From Gammaproteobacteria bacterium (GTDB taxonomy: Bacteria > Pseudomonadota > Gammaproteobacteria > Steroidobacterales > JACDCP01), in contig JACDCP010000158.1 of the NCBI GenBank assembly GCA_013817465.1, positions 1-7,497 on the forward strand: a stretch of 7,497 nucleotides of DNA, in the 5' to 3' direction. The number at the start of each line of letters is the position of its first letter. Position 1 is the first letter of the stretch. The notes under the pieces were generated by a model. The model was not told where the DNA came from. It saw nothing but the letters and a program-made list of their open reading frames with translations, and did not search any database. The translations under genes and the position numbers were made by a program. Shown here piece by piece: positions 1 through 4,486 of this stretch.

Positions 1-4
1 GAGG
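1..4 (+). promoter_or_regulatory. Ribosome binding site for the ttpC-like gene
   Basis: GAGG lies 7 bases before the ATG at 12, inside the end of the upstream gene. The spacing is good and it supports the ATG at 12 as the true start. Confidence 0.55.
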
Positions 5-15
5 CCGCGTCATGA
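1..15 (+). CDS. 3' end of an upstream gene, product not visible (possibly DUF3450)
   Basis: Only the last four codons (Glu-Ala-Ala-Ser) and a TGA stop at 13-15 are in the window. The stop overlaps the ttpC-like start as ATGA, the usual sign of translational coupling in one operon. Nothing in four residues identifies the product. In Vibrio and Shewanella operons of this type the gene just before ttpC is commonly a DUF3450 periplasmic coiled-coil protein, so that is the best guess from gene order alone. The reading frame could also be open by chance. Confidence 0.4.
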   Translation, partial: EAAS

Positions 16-1424
16 TCGCGAGAATCTTTGCCCCGTTGACTCTGGCGCTGTGCGCCGTATCGCCAGCCGTAGCGCAGGAGAGCGGAGCGGCCGGCTCTCT
101 CGACGAGCTGTTGCAGCGGATCGAGCAGGGCAGGGCCAGCGACCAGCAGGCGTTCCAGGAGCGCGAAGCACGGTTCAGCAACGCGCAGGCTAACCAACAG
201 CAGTTACTCGAGGAAGCCGAGCAGCGCCGCGAAGCGGCGCAACGACGCAGCGCCGAGCTCGAGGCCCGATTCGAGGAGAACGAGGCGCGCATCGCCGAGG
301 CTGGCGGAGCGCTCGAAACGCGGCTGGGCTCGCTGCGCGAGCTGTTCGGCGTATTGCAGCAGGTCGCGGGTGATGCGCAGGGGCTGTTCGAAAGCTCGCT
401 GACCAGCGTCCAGTATCCGGATCGCGGAGAGTTTCTCGGCGAGCTGGCGCGCAAGATGGGTACCAGCTCGAAGCTCGCCTCCATCGAAGAGATCGAGAGG
501 CTGTGGTTCGAGCTACAGCGCGAAATGACGGAGCAGGGCAAGGTGGTGCGCTTTCCCGCCGAGCTGATCACGGAAGATGGCCGTGAAGTGGTGCAGGATG
601 TGATCCGCGTCGGCGTGTTTAATATCGTTTCCGACGGCAAGTATCTGCAATACACGCCCGAGACCGGCAATCTGTCGGTGATGCCGCGTCAGCCCGAGCA
701 GTCGCGCTTCACCGACACGACAAGCGAACTGTTCGCGGCGACCGGGGACGAGGGTCTCGTGACCTTCGGCATCGATCCGACGCGCGGCCAGATCCTCGGG
801 TTGCTGACCGAGGCGCCGAACTTCATCGAGCGCATCAAGCAGGGCGGCCTCGTAGGCTACGTCACCATGGCCCTCGGCGTGCTCGGCCTGCTGATCGCTC
901 TCGAGCGCCTGGTGGTTCTCGGCATCGCGAGCCGCAAGGTCACTTCGCAGTTCGAGCGCGACGAAGCAAGCGAAGACAACCCGCTCGGCAGGGTGCTCAA
1001 GGTCGGCGAGCAGAACCGCCATGTCGATACGGAAACGCTCGAGCTCAAGCTCGGCGAGGCGATCATGCAGGAAACCCCGGCGCTCAATCGGTCGATTCTG
1101 TTCATCAAGGTCATCTCGGTGGTCGCGCCGCTGCTCGGCCTGCTCGGTACGGTGACGGGCATGATCGTCACGTTCCAGGCCATCACCTTGTTCGGCACCG
1201 GCGATCCGAAGCTCATGGCCGGCGGCATCTCGCAGGCGCTCGTCACTACCGTGCAGGGACTCGTGGTCGCCATTCCGATGGTGCTGCTGCACACGCTGGT
1301 CAGCGGCCGCAGCCGGCGCATCGTGCACGTCTTGCAGGAGCAGGCTGCGGGCATCGTTGCAGAGCGCTCGGAGCGCGAGCGCGCGGCCGCGCGTGTGCCG
1401 CGGCGCGCGGACAAGGCAGCATGA
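12..1424 (+). CDS. ttpC: TtpC-type MotA/TolQ/ExbB proton channel family protein with periplasmic coiled coil
   Basis: A 470-residue inner-membrane component of a TonB2-type energy system, much longer than a plain ExbB. Residues 1-21 are a signal peptide with a likely cut after Ala-Val-Ala (19-21). Residues about 30-115 are rich in Glu, Gln, Arg and Ala and look like a coiled coil. A periplasmic region follows to about 278. The first membrane segment is about 281-304, and a MotA/TolQ/ExbB domain covers about 344-445, with the signature GLLGTVTGM at 376-383 and GGISQALVTTVQG at 404-416. Thr380 and Thr413 match the channel threonines of E. coli ExbB (Thr148, Thr181), while Gln408 sits where E. 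coli has Glu176. In Vibrio, TtpC is needed for TonB2-dependent transport and works with ExbB2, ExbD2 and TonB2, which are the next genes here. The start is supported by the signal peptide and GAGG at 1-4. A generic 'ExbB-like' label would also be correct; the TtpC assignment rests on domain layout and gene order. Confidence 0.88.
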   Translation: MIARIFAPLTLALCAVSPAVAQESGAAGSLDELLQRIEQGRASDQQAFQEREARFSNAQANQQQLLEEAEQRREAAQRRSAELEARFEENEARIAEAGGALETRLGSLRELFGVLQQVAGDAQGLFESSLTSVQYPDRGEFLGELARKMGTSSKLASIEEIERLWFELQREMTEQGKVVRFPAELITEDGREVVQDVIRVGVFNIVSDGKYLQYTPETGNLSVMPRQPEQSRFTDTTSELFAATGDEGLVTFGIDPTRGQILGLLTEAPNFIERIKQGGLVGYVTMALGVLGLLIALERLVVLGIASRKVTSQFERDEASEDNPLGRVLKVGEQNRHVDTETLELKLGEAIMQETPALNRSILFIKVISVVAPLLGLLGTVTGMIVTFQAITLFGTGDPKLMAGGISQALVTTVQGLVVAIPMVLLHTLVSGRSRRIVHVLQEQAAGIVAERSERERAAARVPRRADKAA

Positions 1425-1441
1425 TGCCGAGTACAGGCTGA
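1421..1441 (+). other. Tiny reading frame in the ttpC-exbB2 junction
   Basis: ATGATG overlaps the ttpC stop (TGA 1422-1424). Reading from the first ATG gives Met-Met-Pro-Ser-Thr-Gly and then TGA at 1439-1441. It is in the same frame as exbB2, whose GTG follows three bases later. AAGG at 1413-1416 is 7 bases before the second ATG (1424), a better-placed ribosome site than anything before the GTG. It may be a coupling relay that hands ribosomes from ttpC to exbB2, or an accident of sequence. A conserved function is not shown. Confidence 0.35.
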
Positions 1442-1444
1442 GCC

Positions 1445-1972
1445 GTGCAGGCGCTGTTCGAAGGCTATATCGCCATCCGCGACTTCATGGAACTCGGCGG
1501 CCCCGTGCTGTCGATCATCGCCGTGGTGATCCTGCTGATGTGGGTGCAGATCGTCGAGCGCGCCGTGTTTTTCGGCACCAGCCGCAAGATGCGAATTGCG
1601 GAAGCACAAGCCGCTTGGGAAGCTCGCCGCGAGCGGCGGTCGTGGCAGGCTCACCGGATCCGCGAAGCGCTGATTTCCCGCTTCGCTCTCAGTGCGCACG
1701 CGGGCATCCCGATGATCAAGACCCTTGTCGCGCTCTGTCCGCTGCTCGGCCTGCTCGGCACTGTGACCGGCATGGTCGCCGTGTTCGATGCCATGGCGGA
1801 TGCGGGAACGGGCAACGCGCGGTCGATGGCGGCCGGTGTCTCGCAGGCCACGATCCCGACGATGGCCGGCATGGTCGGTGCGCTGTCTGGTGTATTCGCC
1901 GGCATCCTGCTGTCGCGCAAAGCCAACCGTTACGTGGACGGCCTGCAGGACAGCCTGACCATGGATCACTGA
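1445..1972 (+). CDS. exbB2: ExbB2-type biopolymer transport protein (TonB motor proton channel)
   Basis: A 175-residue inner-membrane channel subunit that, with ExbD, uses the proton gradient to energise TonB. It has three hydrophobic segments, about 20-43, 89-113 and 134-157. The MotA/TolQ/ExbB signature GLLGTVTGM (102-110) is present, followed by GVSQATIPTMAG (131-142), the pattern of the ExbB2 subgroup. Thr106 and Thr139 match the channel threonines. Gln134 replaces the Glu176 of E. coli ExbB. The GTG start is chosen because a TGA at 1439-1441 closes the frame upstream and because the N-terminus, with IRDFMELGG at residues 11-19, lines up in position with remembered Vibrio ExbB2 proteins (SVRDFM near residue 11). 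The only nearby ribosome-like signal is a weak AGG at 1435-1437. The length is typical for ExbB2. It lies 20 bases after ttpC and 85 bases before exbD, the one unusually long gap inside the motor operon. Confidence 0.92.
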   Translation: MQALFEGYIAIRDFMELGGPVLSIIAVVILLMWVQIVERAVFFGTSRKMRIAEAQAAWEARRERRSWQAHRIREALISRFALSAHAGIPMIKTLVALCPLLGLLGTVTGMVAVFDAMADAGTGNARSMAAGVSQATIPTMAGMVGALSGVFAGILLSRKANRYVDGLQDSLTMDH

Positions 1973-1989
1973 ACGTGGCGCCGCGCGTC

Positions 1990-2036
1990 CGACCCCTTCA
2001 CCCAAGCCCTCTCCCTGCCGGCGGCGAGAGGGAGAA
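1990..2036 (+). repeat. REP-like palindromic intergenic repeat between exbB2 and exbD
   Basis: The 85-base gap between exbB2 and exbD holds a tract of the form CCCTTCACCC-AAG-CCCTCTCCC followed by GAGAGGGAG. The arms CCCTCTC (2007-2013) and GAGAGGG (2026-2032) are a perfect 7-base inverted repeat around a 12-base GC-rich loop. Tracts of the type 'CCCTCACCC..CCCTCTCCC...GGGAGAGGG' are a widespread scattered intergenic repeat in proteobacterial genomes, and I recognise this as one from memory. Only one copy is in the window, so repetition is not shown here. In RNA it would form a stable hairpin with no following U-run, so it is not a classic terminator. It could stabilise the upstream mRNA or set the ExbB:ExbD ratio. 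Confidence 0.6.
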
Positions 2037-2057
2037 CTGCTGAGACAGGTCAACCCT

Positions 2058-2474
2058 ATGCGCCAACCCTTCCGTACCCTCGCCCGGGATGAGGACGAAG
2101 ACGAGATCAACCTCACGCCGATGCTCGACGTGGTGTTCATCATGCTTATTTTCTTCATCGTCACGGCATCATTCGTCAAAGAAGCCGGTATCGACGTCAA
2201 CAAGCCTGCTGCACAGACATCGGTGGTCGAGGAAAAGGCCAACATTCTCATCGCGATCAGCGCCGCGAACGAGATCTGGATCGACCAGCGGCAGGTCGAC
2301 CCCCGGGCGGTCCGCGCCAATATCGAGCGGCTGCACGCGGAGAACCCCCAGGGCACGGTAGTGATCCAGGCGGACAAGGAGTCGCAGACCGAAACACTCA
2401 TCGACGTCATGGACTCGGCCCGCCTGGCTGGGGTATTCGATGTAGCCATCGCCGCGCCCAGGACTGCGGAGTAA
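2058..2474 (+). CDS. exbD2: ExbD/TolR family biopolymer transport protein
   Basis: A 138-residue ExbD, the proton-path partner of ExbB2. It has a short acidic cytoplasmic N-terminus (residues 11-16 alternate Asp and Glu), then the family signature INLTPMLDVVFIMLIFFIV (17-35). The single membrane segment is about 23-40, with Asp24 at the place of the essential Asp25 of E. coli ExbD. A periplasmic domain of about 95 residues follows, with the usual VVIQADKESQ-type strand at 101-110. The length is normal for ExbD (about 130-145). The ATG is preceded by AGG at 2047-2049, 8 bases upstream. The stop is six bases before the tonB start. TolR is the main alternative, but the adjacent TonB and ExbB2-type gene and the absence of tolA/tolB nearby favour ExbD. 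Confidence 0.93.
   Translation: MRQPFRTLARDEDEDEINLTPMLDVVFIMLIFFIVTASFVKEAGIDVNKPAAQTSVVEEKANILIAISAANEIWIDQRQVDPRAVRANIERLHAENPQGTVVIQADKESQTETLIDVMDSARLAGVFDVAIAAPRTAE
2468..2471 (+). promoter_or_regulatory. Ribosome binding site for tonB
   Basis: GGAG overlaps the last codons and stop of exbD and lies 9 bases before the tonB ATG at 2481. This fits translation coupled to exbD. Confidence 0.5.
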
Positions 2475-2480
2475 TCGCGC

Positions 2481-3107
2481 ATGGGCCACCTGGCCGCCAG
2501 ATACGCCGTGGCCTTTCCTGTCGGCCTGCTAGTTACCTTCGCGCTGATGTTCACGATGCAGAACCTGGTCGCAATGGGCAACCAGGAGCTCGACGAGTCG
2601 GGAGTCCGGCACTTCGTCGACTTCGTACAAGTCGATCGCGAGGAAATCGTCGCGCGCAAGGAACGCAAGCCGGAGAAGCCGCCTGAGCCCGAGGCGCCGC
2701 CTCCCGACGCGCCTCCGCCGCGCATGGACTCCATCGATCCGGCCAGCGAGACCATCAATATCGCCGCGACGCCTGTCGAGGCCGACATAAACATCGGAGG
2801 CATCGGCCTCGGCGCAAGTGACGGTGACTACCTGCCGGTCGTCAAGGTTGCACCGATCTACCCGCGGCGGGCGCTCGCGCGCGGCATTGAAGGCTACGTC
2901 GTCGTCGAATTCACGGTGACGAAGTCCGGCACCGTACGCGATGTATCGGTCGTCGAGGCGGAGCCCGCCGACATCTTCGACGAAGCTGCCGTTGAAGCGG
3001 CGCTCAAGTTCAAGTACAAGCCGCGCGTCGTGGACGGTCAGCCGATCGAGGTCGCGGGTGTGCGCAACCAGATTACCTTCCAGATGGAGCAGCGAGGATC
3101 GACGTGA
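2481..3107 (+). CDS. tonB2: TonB2-type energy transducer protein
   Basis: A 208-residue TonB that spans the periplasm and contacts the TonB box of outer-membrane receptors. A single N-terminal membrane anchor lies at about 8-30, beginning with a PVGLLVTFALMF-like run that resembles Vibrio TonB2. A short Lys/Glu/Pro-rich stretch at 60-81 is the extended spacer, shorter than in E. coli TonB. The C-terminal TonB domain is about 118-203, with YPRRALARGIEGYVVVEF (127-144), where the YP and GxEGYVxxEF elements are typical of the family, and ALKFKYKPRVVDG (174-186). There is no His in the membrane segment, unlike the key His20 of E. coli TonB; TonB2 proteins share this. The length is close to that of Vibrio TonB2. 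GGAG at 2468-2471 supports the start. Its stop overlaps the next start as GTGA. Confidence 0.92.
   Translation: MGHLAARYAVAFPVGLLVTFALMFTMQNLVAMGNQELDESGVRHFVDFVQVDREEIVARKERKPEKPPEPEAPPPDAPPPRMDSIDPASETINIAATPVEADINIGGIGLGASDGDYLPVVKVAPIYPRRALARGIEGYVVVEFTVTKSGTVRDVSVVEAEPADIFDEAAVEAALKFKYKPRVVDGQPIEVAGVRNQITFQMEQRGST
3094..3098 (+). promoter_or_regulatory. Ribosome binding site deciding the GTG start of the TPR gene
   Basis: GAGGA lies 5 bases before GTG at 3104, within the 3' end of tonB. It supports this GTG rather than the next in-frame ATG at 3158, which would remove most of the signal peptide. Confidence 0.6.
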
Positions 3108-4384
3108 GGACGACCCTTCGAATTGCGCTGACCAGTGCGTGGTTTGCGCTCGCGTTGATGTCGAGCGGACCGGCGCAGGCACAGGATGAGCAACAGGCCG
3201 AGCGCGAGACGCGCAAGACGCCCGCGATGCGTCAGAACGTCTACGCGGAGCTCAGTGAGGCGCAGAAAGCAGCCGATGCGAACGATTTCGCCGGGGCGAT
3301 CCGCATCCTCGACGAGTTGCGTGACCGCGACAGGCTCAACAGCTACGAGTTGGCCCAGCTCTGGAACTTCTATGGCTTCATTCATTACAGCAACGACGAT
3401 CTGGCGCGCAGCATCGAGGCCTACGAGAACATGCTTGCGCAGCCCGACCTGGCGGAGGCGATGCAGACCGACACGCTGTACACGCTCGCGCAGTTGAGCT
3501 TTACGACCGATCAATACGCAAAGGCTGTCGATTACCTCGAGCGCTGGTTCGCTGCGTCGAACGATCCGGGCCCCGAGCCTTACATCCTGCTCGGCCAGGC
3601 TTATTACCAGATGGAGCGCTTCGAGGATGCCATCGCGCCCGTCGAGACGGCGATACGCATCGCGGGCGAACAGGGCAAGCCCGTGCAGGAGACCTGGTAT
3701 CTATTGCTGCGCGCATTTTATTTCGAGCTCGATAACTTTCCGAAGGTCGTCGCAGTGCTCGAGGCCCTCGTGCGACATCATCCGAAAAAGGAGTATTGGG
3801 TGCAGCTCGCGGCCATGTACGGCGAAACGGGGCAGGAACAGAAGCAGCTTGTAGCGTATGAGATCGCTCATGTGCAGGGCTTCCTGACCGAAGGCGATGA
3901 GCTGGTGTTGCTCGCGCAGCTCTACCTCCAGCAGGACGTCCCTTTCAAGGCGGCCAGCGTTCTCGATCAGGGCATGAAGAGCGCTACCGTCGAGAAAACG
4001 GCGGCCAACTACAGATTGCTGTCGCAGGCGTGGACGCTGGCCCAGGAAGACGAAAAGGCCATTCCAGCGCTCATGCAGGCCGCACGCCTGTCCGACGATG
4101 GCGAGCTCGACGCGCGCCTCGCGCAGACCTACATGAACCTGGACCAATGGGACAAGGCAGCAGAAGCGGCTCGGGCGGCACTCGAGAAAGGCGTGGAAGG
4201 CGAGGCCGGCGTGCAGCTCATGCTCGGCATGTCGCTGTTCAATCTCGAGCGTTTCGAGCAGGCGAAATCGACATTCCGGCTGGCGCAGAACGATTCTCGC
4301 AGCGGAACTACGGCACGACAGTGGATCGAGCACATCGACCAGGAGCAACAGCGCCTGGAACAGCTCGAACGCGCCGCGCCCTGA
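3104..4384 (+). CDS. Periplasmic tetratricopeptide repeat protein of the TonB2 operon
   Basis: A 426-residue exported helical-repeat protein. Residues 1-26 are a signal peptide with a likely cut after Ala-Gln-Ala (24-26). The mature protein is made of about nine or ten TPR-like helix pairs. Clear ones are at about 53-73, 84-112, 123-150, 158-187, 195-226, 231-255, 266-292, 302-329, 335-361 and 368-395, with the expected small and aromatic residues (for example ILLGQAYYQMERFEDAI, 161-177, and AQTYMNLDQWDKAAEAAR, 340-357). There is no lipobox, so it should be soluble in the periplasm. A TPR gene directly after tonB2 is a common feature of this operon type. The GTGA overlap with tonB implies co-expression. 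A role as an adaptor linking TtpC or TonB to a receptor is an inference from context; TPR proteins have no enzymatic role of their own. The C-terminal 20 residues are Glu/Gln-rich and probably helical. Confidence 0.85.
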   Translation: MRTTLRIALTSAWFALALMSSGPAQAQDEQQAERETRKTPAMRQNVYAELSEAQKAADANDFAGAIRILDELRDRDRLNSYELAQLWNFYGFIHYSNDDLARSIEAYENMLAQPDLAEAMQTDTLYTLAQLSFTTDQYAKAVDYLERWFAASNDPGPEPYILLGQAYYQMERFEDAIAPVETAIRIAGEQGKPVQETWYLLLRAFYFELDNFPKVVAVLEALVRHHPKKEYWVQLAAMYGETGQEQKQLVAYEIAHVQGFLTEGDELVLLAQLYLQQDVPFKAASVLDQGMKSATVEKTAANYRLLSQAWTLAQEDEKAIPALMQAARLSDDGELDARLAQTYMNLDQWDKAAEAARAALEKGVEGEAGVQLMLGMSLFNLERFEQAKSTFRLAQNDSRSGTTARQWIEHIDQEQQRLEQLERAAP

Positions 4385-4486
4385 ACGTCCCATGCGGTGG
4401 GGTTTAACCGGGCGGTCACACCACTGTCACGAATTCTCAACACCGGCTTTCTAAGCTTTGTCCGATTCCCAGGGGTGCATTGGCTC
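4385..4486 (+). other. Spacer between the motor operon and the receptor gene
   Basis: A 102-base gap, the longest in the window. I see no stem-loop with a U-run, no clear -35/-10 pair and no Fur-type AT-rich palindrome. Two copies of GTCAC (4414-4418 and 4426-4430) and a weak CGGT...ACCG inverted repeat (4395-4410) are present but not convincing. A promoter for the receptor could be here, since spacers inside the motor operon are short, but none can be called. The receptor may equally be read through from tonB2. Confidence 0.4.
4471..4475 (+). promoter_or_regulatory. Likely ribosome binding site for the receptor gene
   Basis: AGGGG lies 11 bases before ATG 4487, slightly far but the best signal in the region. 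The GTG at 4397 has no comparable site, which helps place the start at 4487. Confidence 0.4.

Noticed and set aside
1990..2036. Rho-independent terminator between exbB2 and exbD
   Set aside because: The hairpin is GC-rich but is followed by GAACTGCTGAG, with no U-run, and it lies inside a functional gene set; a repeat element explains it better.
12..2474. Flagellar MotA/MotB or TolQ/TolR genes
   Set aside because: There is no OmpA-like peptidoglycan-binding domain as in MotB and no tolA, tolB or pal nearby; the adjacent TonB C-terminal domain and receptor identify a Ton system.
857..2803. A 648-codon open frame on the minus strand across ttpC, exbB2, exbD and tonB
   Set aside because: It crosses four well-supported + strand genes, its translation is low-complexity Ser/Arg/Thr-rich without a domain, and long antisense frames are expected in GC-rich coding DNA.
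4395..4430. CGGT...ACCG inverted repeat and two GTCAC direct repeats as a possible operator
   Set aside because: The arms are only 4-5 bases long and such matches are frequent by chance; no family of operators is recognised.
4397..4486. A 30-residue N-terminal extension of the receptor from a GTG at 4397
   Set aside because: It would bury the signal peptide behind 30 extra residues and has no ribosome site, whereas ATG 4487 gives a normal signal peptide with AGGGG upstream.
4385..4486. Fur box or sigma-70 promoter ahead of the receptor
   Set aside because: No AT-rich GATAAT-type palindrome is present, and TAAGCT at 4452-4457 has no matching -35 element at 16-18 bases.
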